A stretch of 64,000 bases of DNA, taken from contig JAZNXI010000177.1 in NCBI GenBank assembly GCA_045593825.1, positions 45,813-109,812 of the forward strand. The letters run 5' to 3'. Below the pieces are notes generated by a model. It did not search any database, was not told the origin of the DNA, and worked only from the letters and a program-made list of their open reading frames with translations. Every line of letters starts with the position of its first letter. Within the stretch, counting starts at the first letter, position 1. Positions 1-8,497 of the stretch are shown piece by piece. Source of the stretch: SIG299 sp045593825 (GTDB lineage: Bacteria; Bacillota; Clostridia; Lachnospirales; Lachnospiraceae). Position numbers and translations under genes: made by a program.

Positions 1-40
1 ATTATGCCCTGCCTTTCTCTTTTGTTAACAAAATCTTCTA

Positions 41-69
41 TTTACATAGTACTGTTTTCCTGATATATT
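41..69 (+). promoter_or_regulatory. sigma-A-type promoter for the HAD phosphatase gene
   Basis: A TTTACA -35 box (41-46), a 17-bp spacer and a TATATT -10 box (64-69) lie 30 bp upstream of the ATG at 100. This is a sequence match only. Confidence 0.5.
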
Positions 70-99
70 GTCAATAAAAAACGATTGAGGATACCACTT

Positions 100-882
100 A
101 TGATAAAACTGATTGCCAGCGATTTAGACGGCACCCTGTTACAGAACGGTGCCCAAAGCCTACCGGAAGGAGTTATTCCTTTTATTGAAAAATTAGCCAC
201 GGAGCACGGCATACTTTTTGTAGCCGCCAGCGGCAGACAATACCCGAATCTTGTACGGTTATTCGGTTCCGCTTCCAAACATATGGCCTTTATTTGCGAA
301 AACGGTTCTCTTGTCTTTTACAAGGACAATCTGATAGCAGGCCATCCTATGGACAAAGAGGCTGCTCTCGCCATAAGTCATGACATTTTATCCCTACCGG
401 GCTGCGAACTTCAGATATCCGGTGAAAAAACCTGCTATCTGATTCCTAAAAGCGAACGATTTGTGGACCGCATGGTAAACCATGTAAAAAATGACATTAA
501 ACTTTTGGCCACACCGGAAGACCATCCGGAACCATACTACAAAATCTCCGTATTTGAAGAAAGCGGAATCGCAGACGGCCACGGACCGGAGTTGTTACTC
601 CGCCATAGCGATAAAGCCCAGTGCACCATTTCAGGTAAAGCCTGGTTAGACTGTGTTGCCCCGGGTGTTAACAAAGGCAAAGCCCTTCAGGAATTGATTG
701 ACAGGCTTGGTATCAGCACCGGGGAATGCGCTGCGTTTGGTGACAATTTCAACGATTTAGAAATGCTGGATGTCGTCAAATACGGATATGCTATGGATAA
801 TGCAATAGACGAAATTAAATCCAGATATAATTATCACTGCAAGGATGTTATTACTTCCATAAAAGAATTATTACAATTATAA
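100..882 (+). CDS. HAD-superfamily Cof-type phosphatase
   Basis: A 260-residue cytosolic hydrolase of the Cof/YbjI group, which usually dephosphorylates sugar phosphates or related metabolites. The N-terminus carries HAD motif I (DLDGT, residues 8-12, with both catalytic Asp). Motif II is the Ser of AASGRQ near residue 45, and the C-terminal GDNFNDLEML is the Mg-binding motif IV. The central segment is the expected size for a type IIB cap. I chose the ATG at 100 because GAGG (87-90) sits just upstream; an in-frame TTG at 85 would place the ribosome site inside the gene. It is a single-gene unit closed by the hairpin at 888-926. The substrate cannot be told from sequence. Confidence 0.88.
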   Translation: MIKLIASDLDGTLLQNGAQSLPEGVIPFIEKLATEHGILFVAASGRQYPNLVRLFGSASKHMAFICENGSLVFYKDNLIAGHPMDKEAALAISHDILSLPGCELQISGEKTCYLIPKSERFVDRMVNHVKNDIKLLATPEDHPEPYYKISVFEESGIADGHGPELLLRHSDKAQCTISGKAWLDCVAPGVNKGKALQELIDRLGISTGECAAFGDNFNDLEMLDVVKYGYAMDNAIDEIKSRYNYHCKDVITSIKELLQL

Positions 883-887
883 AAACG

Positions 888-926
888 ACCGCTTTGGCTA
901 AGATGCAAATTCCCTGCCAAAGCGGT
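888..926. terminator. bidirectional intrinsic terminator
   Basis: Perfect 11-bp arms (888-898 ACCGCTTTGGC and 916-926) are followed by ATTTTTATT on the plus strand and preceded by an A-run that gives a T-run on the minus strand. It serves both the HAD gene and the converging GGDEF gene. Confidence 0.9.
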
Positions 927-933
927 ATTTTTA

Positions 934-2820
934 TTAATTTGCTTGTTTTCTTCTGTGACGTTCTTTTTCTTCATACATCAAGCGGTCGGAACGTTCTATC
1001 AGGTCTGCAAAACTTAAAAGCTCATTTTCTCCGGTAATGTAAATACCGATGCTGGCGCTCACCTCATATGGTTTTTCCGAAGCTTGATTAAACTCATTGA
1101 AATACTCTGTAAACGCAGCCCGGATGTCTTCCGGATTCAGCCTGCCTCGGCAAACTCCCAACATTTCATCGCCACCAAAGCGGTTAAATAAAGAACCTTC
1201 CGGACATACAGCCTCTAATGCCTTTGCCACCGCACGGATAGCAAAATCACCTTCATTATGTCCAAACGTATCATTAATATACTTCAGACGGTCCAAATCG
1301 GCCAAAATTATGGTTAACTGCATCTTATCCCGAACAGTTTCCAACAGTTTTTGATATGCCAGGGCAAAACCACGACGGTTATACATACCGGTTAGTGTAT
1401 CAATCCGGGACATTTCATCAATCTGACTCATCAGATAATTTTTATATCGCATATTCCGGTAACCACCCAGGGCAGACCCCAAAGCATTTACAATTTGTGT
1501 AATACGGGACCCTTGGGTATGATCCAGACGCGTAAAAAAGAACGCCACATACCCCGTAGGAACGCCCAGATGCTGCAACGCCGTTAACACAACGACTCTA
1601 CCGGTATACAGGCAATACTGCAGACTTGGAATAATCCAATCCAACGGCATACTGCATGGTTGGTTTTCCACCTCGTAATTAAAATCATAGAGCAATAACA
1701 TTTCCCGTGATTTATCATTTACCCGATCCATAGAAAACTCTTCCGGATTTCTTTCTTCATCTAAGAAATCTTTCTCCATGACACAGCACATATCATAAAA
1801 CATCTGATGTCTCAGCTGTTCTACAACCTGTTTTGCATTATCACAACGTTGAATATTTGCCACGATGGAAGACAACCGGATAGCTTCATCCTGATATAAA
1901 TAAAAACGGTCGTTTAACGAATTTAAATATCGGGAAGCATCTACCGGCTGCTTTTGTTTACAGCCACAGGATTCCGCCACATTCATTCTGGCAGGCACGA
2001 TAAAGCTTTCTGTGGAACCCTTTAATGCTTCTATTCTTATCAGAATCTCCAATGTCTTTTTCGCCATATCCATTGGCTCGCAGCAGGCCGAGGTGATTCT
2101 TGGAGAGGAGAAGTTAATTTCCAAAACCCCGTCAAAGCCGGTTACCGCCACCTGCTCAGGAATTTTAATATCGTTACGGGTTAAAACGCCGCACACAGCA
2201 ATTGCCATTTTATCATTTGCACAGATTATTGCCTGCGGAAGCTTTCCGGAAGCAACTATTTTTTCCGCCTCACGTTCTGCCGGACCGGACCAAAAGTCAC
2301 CATAGCTTATCATGCTGTCATCCACCGGAAGATTGTATTCCTGCATTACCTTTTTAAAAACTTCCAAACGCTGGTCCGAAAACGGGTTATCTTTGATACC
2401 GGCCATAAAATGAAGGTCCGTCATTTTATGAACCTCTATCATATGGCGCAGTACATTTTCGAAACCCTTTTCCTGATCAAATCTGATATTGATACAGCCT
2501 TCCCTCCGGTCTCCGTAAATGATAACCGGAACATTATGCTCCTTTGCCGCATCAACGAGTGCCCGGATAACCTCCTCACTTTGGATAGATTCCTGGACAA
2601 TAATAACTACATCGATAACGGAAAAATCCATGAGACGGTAAATATAGAATCGAGGGTCTGAATAGCAATTATCCGTGTTAAACACAGTTCCGGTATTATA
2701 TACAATTACACCGTAACCGACACCGAATACCACGTCATTTAATGCAGTTATATAATCGTTTGTTGCATTGTCTTGTATTCTTGCTGTACAAACGGCAATG
2801 ATTTTTTTGTTTTCAATCAT
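934..2820 (-). CDS. cytosolic LacI-like sensor/diguanylate cyclase, downstream paralog
   Basis: A 628-residue protein. Residues 1 to about 285 resemble the periplasmic-binding-protein-like sugar-sensing domain of LacI-family regulators (AVTGFDG, then CANDKMA-type core), but there is no helix-turn-helix and no signal peptide or membrane segment. After a Cys-rich hinge (ESCGC) comes an uncharacterised region of about 150 residues. The C-terminal GGDEF domain opens with DTLTGMYNRRGF. Its signature is GGDEM rather than GGDEF, and no RxxD inhibitory site precedes it. The metal-binding Asp (LADLDRLKYIND) is present, so activity is plausible. It lies 28 bp behind a paralog of identical length and shares its GGGGTG-type ribosome site. 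I infer that it makes c-di-GMP in response to a cytosolic ligand, probably a sugar; the ligand is unknown. Confidence 0.85.
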   Translation of the reverse strand: MIENKKIIAVCTARIQDNATNDYITALNDVVFGVGYGVIVYNTGTVFNTDNCYSDPRFYIYRLMDFSVIDVVIIVQESIQSEEVIRALVDAAKEHNVPVIIYGDRREGCINIRFDQEKGFENVLRHMIEVHKMTDLHFMAGIKDNPFSDQRLEVFKKVMQEYNLPVDDSMISYGDFWSGPAEREAEKIVASGKLPQAIICANDKMAIAVCGVLTRNDIKIPEQVAVTGFDGVLEINFSSPRITSACCEPMDMAKKTLEILIRIEALKGSTESFIVPARMNVAESCGCKQKQPVDASRYLNSLNDRFYLYQDEAIRLSSIVANIQRCDNAKQVVEQLRHQMFYDMCCVMEKDFLDEERNPEEFSMDRVNDKSREMLLLYDFNYEVENQPCSMPLDWIIPSLQYCLYTGRVVVLTALQHLGVPTGYVAFFFTRLDHTQGSRITQIVNALGSALGGYRNMRYKNYLMSQIDEMSRIDTLTGMYNRRGFALAYQKLLETVRDKMQLTIILADLDRLKYINDTFGHNEGDFAIRAVAKALEAVCPEGSLFNRFGGDEMLGVCRGRLNPEDIRAAFTEYFNEFNQASEKPYEVSASIGIYITGENELLSFADLIERSDRLMYEEKERHRRKQAN

Positions 2821-2848
2821 ATTGACACCCCAGTCATTTATCTATAGC

Positions 2849-4735
2849 TCAGCGGCCTCTTTTTGCACTTCTTTCTTTCTTTTCTTCGTACATCAGGCAG
2901 TCTGACTTTTCTACCAGTTCTTCAAATTCCAGAACTTCGTTTTCACTTGTAATGTAAATTCCTGTACTTGCTTCTATTACATATTCTTTTTCAGCGGTTG
3001 CATTTAAATTGGCAAAATAACGCTCGAATTTTGCTTTTGTTTCTGCCACGTCCAGTACACAAGGACATACCGCCAGCATTTCGTCACCACCGAATCTTGT
3101 AAACAGGGAATTTTGCGGACAAACCTCGCGCAGGGCCTGTGCCACGGCATGAATGGCAAAATCACCTTCTTTATGGCCGTAATTATCATTGATATACTTT
3201 AAACGGTCCAAATCGGCAAGGACAATGGAAAGTCTGCAGCCCTCTTTTAAAGAATCAAGAAGACGCTTATATTCCCGCTCAAATCCGCGGCGATTGTACA
3301 AACCTGTCAGCGTATCAATACGGTACATCTCATCAATCTGGTTCATCAGATAATTTTTATGCCGAAGATTCCGGTATCCGCCAAGGGCATTATTAATTGC
3401 ATTGACATTCTGAGGAATCTTCATATAATTACTGCTGTTTAATTCACTGAAAAATACGCACATATAGCCGATTGGAACATCCACATGGTACAGCGAAGTA
3501 AAAATGATAACTCTGCCGTGCTCCACCAAATAATCCAGATGCGGCGTAAAGTCTTTAGGCGAAATCGTATACGGAACAAAATGCTCACCGGTAAAATCAC
3601 TGTCAAATACAACTACCAGTTCTTTTTCCTTAACATTTTTTTGCTTCATCTGCTGGACTGGGTTGATTTTTTCATTCAGATACTCTTTTTCCACCATGAA
3701 ACAGGTATCGTAAATTACCGATGTCTTTATTTTTACAGCCAGCTGTTCCAAAGAGTCACAGCGTTGCACCTGTGCAGTAATTAAAGAAAGATCCAGTTCT
3801 TCCTCCTGAAAGCGGTACAAACGGTTATATAATGTATTCAGATATTCTGATGCAGTTCTTGTTTTCTTTTCATTACAACCGCAGGATTCCGCAATACATA
3901 ATCTTGGCTGAACCAAAAAGGTTGCGGACTGTCCCTGTAATTCGTCAATTCTTTGTATAATTTCCAAAGTCTTTTCTGCAATGTCATTGGAATCACAAAT
4001 TACCGAGGTAATTCGCGGTGTGGATACCTGAATCTCCGGAATTCCGTCAAAACCGGTTACTGCCACATCCTCCGGGACCCGGATTCCATGTTTATCCAGC
4101 ACGTCGCAAACCGCCAACGCCATTCTGTCGTTGGCACAAAGAATTGCCTCCGGAATGTTTCCGGATGCCACAATTTTTTCTGCTTCGCGTTCTGCTACTG
4201 CAGAATAGAAATCTCCATAGCTTACCATAGATTCATCAAATGGAAGACCGTTTTCCTCTAACACTCGTCGGAAAGCATTGATACGATATTCGGAAAACTG
4301 ATTTCCTTTAATACCGGCCATGCAATGAAGCTTTGTCAGATGATGGTCGTGAATCACATGACGGACAATTTCGACAAAAGCATTTTCATGGTCAAATTTA
4401 ATATTTATGCAGCCTTCATGCGGTTCTCCGATAACAATTGCAGGTGTATCATTTGCTTTTGCCTTTGCAATCAAGGCATCCGTTACCGCCTGGTTGCGTA
4501 ATACTTCCTCATAAACAATCACAACGTCTATGACATCAAAATCCATATATTCATAGATTGCTGTCTGGGTACTGCCTTCATAAGAATCTACGCTGACCGC
4601 AGAACAGGTATTATATACAAAAATACTATAACCAGCCGGCACAGCTACCCGATTTAAAGCAGTAATAAATTCATTGCTGGCATCATCTTGAATTCTTGCA
4701 AGACACAGCGCTATAATCTTTTTGTTATAAAGCAT
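2849..4735 (-). CDS. cytosolic LacI-like sensor/diguanylate cyclase, upstream paralog
   Basis: A 628-residue paralog of the next gene downstream, with the same architecture: PBP1/LacI-like ligand domain (about residues 1-285, core AVTGFDG), Cys hinge (ESCGC), middle region, then GGDEF domain (DTLTGLYNRRGF ... RFGGDEM). The last signature residue is again Met instead of Phe and there is no RxxD I-site. No HTH, signal peptide or membrane helix is visible, so it should sense something inside the cell. The ATG at 4735 follows a GGGGTG ribosome site. The upstream aldo/keto reductase ends 40 bp before it with no terminator between, so all three genes are probably one transcript from the promoter at 5952-5980. 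Confidence 0.85.
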   Translation of the reverse strand: MLYNKKIIALCLARIQDDASNEFITALNRVAVPAGYSIFVYNTCSAVSVDSYEGSTQTAIYEYMDFDVIDVVIVYEEVLRNQAVTDALIAKAKANDTPAIVIGEPHEGCINIKFDHENAFVEIVRHVIHDHHLTKLHCMAGIKGNQFSEYRINAFRRVLEENGLPFDESMVSYGDFYSAVAEREAEKIVASGNIPEAILCANDRMALAVCDVLDKHGIRVPEDVAVTGFDGIPEIQVSTPRITSVICDSNDIAEKTLEIIQRIDELQGQSATFLVQPRLCIAESCGCNEKKTRTASEYLNTLYNRLYRFQEEELDLSLITAQVQRCDSLEQLAVKIKTSVIYDTCFMVEKEYLNEKINPVQQMKQKNVKEKELVVVFDSDFTGEHFVPYTISPKDFTPHLDYLVEHGRVIIFTSLYHVDVPIGYMCVFFSELNSSNYMKIPQNVNAINNALGGYRNLRHKNYLMNQIDEMYRIDTLTGLYNRRGFEREYKRLLDSLKEGCRLSIVLADLDRLKYINDNYGHKEGDFAIHAVAQALREVCPQNSLFTRFGGDEMLAVCPCVLDVAETKAKFERYFANLNATAEKEYVIEASTGIYITSENEVLEFEELVEKSDCLMYEEKKERSAKRGR

Positions 4736-4775
4736 GTTTCTTCACCCCGGATTTGACAAATCTAAACATTTATCT

Positions 4776-5900
4776 CTACTTCAAATTCTGCATAAGTTCT
4801 GCCACCTGTGCCAGATGCTCACGGATTGGCAGTTTTTGAGGACAGGCATCCTCACAGGCGCCACAGGACATACATTTATCTGCACGTTCTTCGTCTTTCA
4901 TATTATTATAATTCCATTTTGCAGAACCTGCATTGTTGTACATTCCGTAATTATTCCAGATTCGAAAGTTTCTTGGAATGTTTACACCAAACGGACAAGG
5001 CATGCAATAGCGGCAGGCGGTACATCCATTCTTAATTCTGGATTTAACTTCTTTAACAACATTTTCTACTGTTTCCAATTCTTTTTCTGATAAGGATTCA
5101 AAATTTCCGAAGGTTTCTAAGTTATCCTTCAACTGTTCTTCTGTGGACATGCCACTGAGAACAACCTTTATCTGAGGTTTGCTTGCCACCCAGCGCAATG
5201 CCCAGGAAGCAACACTTTTTTCAGGGCGTACGGCCTTGAAAAGTTCTTCTACTTCAGGAGCATAGGAGGCTAACGCACCACCCTTGATAGGTTCCATAAT
5301 AATAATTGGCACATTCAGTTTTTCGCAAAGGGCATATCCCTTGTCGCCTGCCTGCTCGTTAGTATCCATGTAATTGTACTGAATCTGGCAGAAGTCCCAG
5401 TCGCGGTAGGTAAGAATTTCTTCAAACGCCTCGTAGCCGTCATGGAAAGAGAACCCAAGATACTTAATCTTACCCTGATTCTTTAATTCCACCATATCGT
5501 CAATAACACCAAGGTCCTTCATTTGGTTGAAGCTTCCTCTGTTTAATGCATGTAACAGGTAAAAGTCAATATAATCTGTCTGCAGGTGTTCCAACTGCTG
5601 ATTGAAAATGCGGGTAGCATCTTCACGTACCTTTACATCCCAGCATGGAAGCTTTGTTGCAAAATAAAAGCTTTCACGGGGATATTTCTTCATTGCTTTA
5701 CCAACAAACGGTTCACTTTCACCATTATGATACGGCCAAGCGGTATCATAATAATTGATACCTGCAGCATATGCTTCATCTAACATCTGCTCCGCCCTTA
5801 CTTCGTCGATTTTTCCTTCTGCAGTTGTCGGAAAGCGCATGCATCCGAATCCCAGCAATGAGGTTTTAATTCCTAACTTATCTAATGTTCTGAACTCCAT
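4776..5900 (-). CDS. aldo/keto reductase with C-terminal 2x[4Fe-4S] ferredoxin domain
   Basis: A 374-residue redox enzyme. The N-terminal TIM barrel (about residues 1-280) has the AKR tetrad: Asp in YYDTAWPY, Tyr in PYHNGES, Lys in FATKLP and His in FYLLHALN. The C-terminal about 90 residues carry two cysteine clusters, CTACRYCMPCP and CMSCGACEDACP, which fit two [4Fe-4S] centres. Such fused reductases are common in anaerobes; their substrates are mostly unknown and the electron flow is probably ferredoxin-linked. The ATG at 5900 has GGAGAG upstream. A TTGACG-17-TATACT promoter (5952-5980) overlaps the metH stop, so this gene likely heads an operon with the two GGDEF genes. Confidence 0.88.
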   Translation of the reverse strand: MEFRTLDKLGIKTSLLGFGCMRFPTTAEGKIDEVRAEQMLDEAYAAGINYYDTAWPYHNGESEPFVGKAMKKYPRESFYFATKLPCWDVKVREDATRIFNQQLEHLQTDYIDFYLLHALNRGSFNQMKDLGVIDDMVELKNQGKIKYLGFSFHDGYEAFEEILTYRDWDFCQIQYNYMDTNEQAGDKGYALCEKLNVPIIIMEPIKGGALASYAPEVEELFKAVRPEKSVASWALRWVASKPQIKVVLSGMSTEEQLKDNLETFGNFESLSEKELETVENVVKEVKSRIKNGCTACRYCMPCPFGVNIPRNFRIWNNYGMYNNAGSAKWNYNNMKDEERADKCMSCGACEDACPQKLPIREHLAQVAELMQNLK

Positions 5901-5951
5901 AAATAACTCTCCTTCTATTGTCCTTTGTTCTCCAACACATTTATTCCTTAC

Positions 5952-5980
5952 AGTATATCACATTTTTCTTATTCCGTCAA
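5952..5980 (-). promoter_or_regulatory. promoter for AKR-GGDEF-GGDEF operon
   Basis: Reading leftwards on the minus strand: TTGACG (5980-5975), a 17-bp spacer, TATACT (5957-5952). The -35 region overlaps the last codons of metH, so the downstream operon can be expressed independently of methionine synthesis. Confidence 0.7.
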
Positions 5981-8455
5981 AGAAATTGCAATTTTCACCG
6001 CTTCCTGTGCATCCTTAGCATAACCGTCAGCTCCGATTTCTTTTGCATACTCCTCTGTGGTTACCGCTCCACCAATAATTATCTTGGCGGAAAGACCTGC
6101 CGCATTCTTTAATTCCACCACTTCCTTCATACGAGTCATGGTAGTAGTCATGAGCGCAGACAGGGCAATCAGACCGGCACCTGTTTCCTTTGCCTTATCA
6201 ATAATGGCTTCGGATTCCACATCTTTACCCATATCGATTACTTCAAAACCATAGTTTTTAAGCATCAAGGCAACCAGGTTTTTACCGATGTCGTGGATAT
6301 CTCCCTTTACTGTAGCCAGAATTACTTTACCGCGCTTTCCACCGTCACCGGCAGCAAGCAGCGGCTCCAGTTCCTTCATTGCCATCTCCATAGTCTCCGC
6401 AGAAGCAATCAGCTGTGGAAGAAAATACTTCTTCTGTTCAAACAGCTCACCCACCTTATTGATTGCAGGAATTAAATCTTCATTTAATATTCTATTTGCT
6501 CGTTCTGTTCTTTCTGCGCCATAAGCAGAATCTGCCAATGTATTTTCTGTCAATCCCAGAACATTTCTTTTGTTACCTTTCAGCACAGCCCGAAACAGCG
6601 CAGTTCCTTGCGCCTCATCTTTTGCCGTCTTAGTTGCAGGCACTTCGCCCGGCACTGTCGCGCTCTGATTTGTACTTCCTGACGGAGCTGCCATATCTTC
6701 GGAAGCTTCAATAAAAGCAAGATCTGCCCCTTCTTTACCCATCAGCAAATCAGATGCCAGCATAAACTGCATAGTCATCTTCTGACAAGGATTTGCAATC
6801 GCCATAGTAAGACCGTTGCCGATTGCCATAGTTAGAAATGCCGTATTTACATAACTTCTTGCCGGTAATCCAAAGGAAATGTTGGAAAGTCCGATGCTGG
6901 TAGCCAGACCTAAATCTTCTTTACAATAACGGATGGTTGCCAGTGTTTCCAGTGCTGCGTTTTTGCCGGCACCAATGGTATTTACCAAGCCGTCTACAAT
7001 AATATCCTCTTTCTGCAGACCTTCTTTTAAAGCCTCTGTCATAACCATGTGGATAAATCTGCGTTTTTCAAACTGATCCTTTGGCAGACCGTTTTCCGAA
7101 AGCGGAAGCAAAATAAACATCGCTCCGTATTTCTTTACAATCGGAAGCAGCTTCTCCATTTTCTCTTTCTCACAGGAAACAGAATTTACCAGAGCACGTC
7201 CCGGATAAATCCTCAGTGCCTCTTCGATTACATCCACATGACTGGAATCAATCGCCAGCGGCAAGGAGGAATTCTGGGTTACCTCATAGATAATCTGAAG
7301 CAAGCGTTCCTTTTCATCAATCCCCGGCATTCCGGCATTAACATCCAGGATATATGCTCCTGCTTCTTCCTGTTCTCTCGCATACTGAAGTACTAAGTCC
7401 ATTTTACCTTCCCGAAGTTCAGCCTGCAGCGCCTTCTTTCCTGTAGGATTGATTCTCTCACCGATAATGCGGAACTGCCCATCAAGTTCAATCGGGAATA
7501 TTTCCCGTTCGGTTGCCAAAATTGCTTTATGTGGCTGTGCACCGCATGGCTTTTTTCTCTTAATCATATCTGCCACTGCAGCAATATGTGCCGGCTCAGA
7601 ACCACAGCAGCCTCCAACAATACCTGCACCGGCATCCACTAATGCCTCCATATGCTTTGCATACTCTGCAGGGGTCATTTTATATACGGTTTTTCCGTCG
7701 GAAAGCTCCGGCATTCCCGCATTTGGTTTTGCTATTACCGGAATCTCGGCAACCGCTGCCATACGCTTAATAATCGGCACCATGGTTTCCGGTCCTGCAG
7801 AACAATTTACACCTACAGCATCTGCTCCAAGGGCCTGCAGTACAACCATAGCCGCTTCCGGAGTAGTGCCGTACATTGTCTTATTATCTCCGGCAAAAGT
7901 TAATGTTACCATTACCGGCAAATCACAGGTTTCTTTCACTGCAAGTACCGCCGCACGACACTCCTGCAGACTCATCATGGTTTCTACTACAAATAAATCC
8001 ACACCTGCATCAACCAGTACACCAACCTGCTCCTTATAAATATCTACCAGTTCCTCAAACTGAAGTTTACCTATCGGATATAACAGCTCACCTGTCATAG
8101 TAAGGTCGCCGGCAATAAAATGTCTGCCCACATTGCAGCGCTTCTTTTCTTCATACTCTGCCACCGTTTCTTTAGACAACTGCACCAATTCGCGGTTCAT
8201 CTGCACAAGTTTATCCTGTAATCCGTATTCCGCTAATTTAATACGGTTGGCGCTGAAGGTCGGTGCATATAAAATATCTGTGCCCGCATCCAAAAACGCC
8301 ATTTGAAGCTTCTTTGCCTCATCCTTATTTTCCAAAATCCACTGTTCCGGACAAACTCCTGTCGGCATTCCCGCCTTTTGCAAATTGGTACCGGTGGCAC
8401 CGTCCAATAAAAGAATTCTTTTTTCACACAAATTTCTAAACTCACGCTTTGTCAT
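5969..8455 (-). CDS. metH: cobalamin-dependent methionine synthase without reactivation domain
   Basis: An 828-residue enzyme that transfers methyl from methyl-tetrahydrofolate through cobalamin to homocysteine. Domains in order: homocysteine-binding barrel (about 1-300, zinc ligands in GVNCSAGP and GGCCGS), pterin-binding barrel (about 320-580, RINPTGKK ... LDVNAGMPG), helical cap, and the B12 domain with the GDIHDIGKN motif (His is the lower cobalt ligand, near residue 720). The protein stops after the B12 domain. The AdoMet-dependent reactivation domain of E. coli MetH (1227 residues) is missing, as in many anaerobes. A hydrophilic Ser/Thr/Pro/Ala-rich stretch of about 35 residues sits between the pterin and cap domains. 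I prefer the ATG at 8455 (AAGGGTGA upstream) to the GTG at 8464. It follows the MTHFR fusion gene by about 40 bp. Confidence 0.93.
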   Translation of the reverse strand: MTKREFRNLCEKRILLLDGATGTNLQKAGMPTGVCPEQWILENKDEAKKLQMAFLDAGTDILYAPTFSANRIKLAEYGLQDKLVQMNRELVQLSKETVAEYEEKKRCNVGRHFIAGDLTMTGELLYPIGKLQFEELVDIYKEQVGVLVDAGVDLFVVETMMSLQECRAAVLAVKETCDLPVMVTLTFAGDNKTMYGTTPEAAMVVLQALGADAVGVNCSAGPETMVPIIKRMAAVAEIPVIAKPNAGMPELSDGKTVYKMTPAEYAKHMEALVDAGAGIVGGCCGSEPAHIAAVADMIKRKKPCGAQPHKAILATEREIFPIELDGQFRIIGERINPTGKKALQAELREGKMDLVLQYAREQEEAGAYILDVNAGMPGIDEKERLLQIIYEVTQNSSLPLAIDSSHVDVIEEALRIYPGRALVNSVSCEKEKMEKLLPIVKKYGAMFILLPLSENGLPKDQFEKRRFIHMVMTEALKEGLQKEDIIVDGLVNTIGAGKNAALETLATIRYCKEDLGLATSIGLSNISFGLPARSYVNTAFLTMAIGNGLTMAIANPCQKMTMQFMLASDLLMGKEGADLAFIEASEDMAAPSGSTNQSATVPGEVPATKTAKDEAQGTALFRAVLKGNKRNVLGLTENTLADSAYGAERTERANRILNEDLIPAINKVGELFEQKKYFLPQLIASAETMEMAMKELEPLLAAGDGGKRGKVILATVKGDIHDIGKNLVALMLKNYGFEVIDMGKDVESEAIIDKAKETGAGLIALSALMTTTMTRMKEVVELKNAAGLSAKIIIGGAVTTEEYAKEIGADGYAKDAQEAVKIAISLTE

Positions 8456-8497
8456 TCTCTTCACCCTTATTCTTTCACTAAATCGGCATAAAACCGT

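Noticed and set aside
7449..8039. 196-codon plus-strand frame inside metH
   Set aside because: Antisense shadow of a well-conserved gene.
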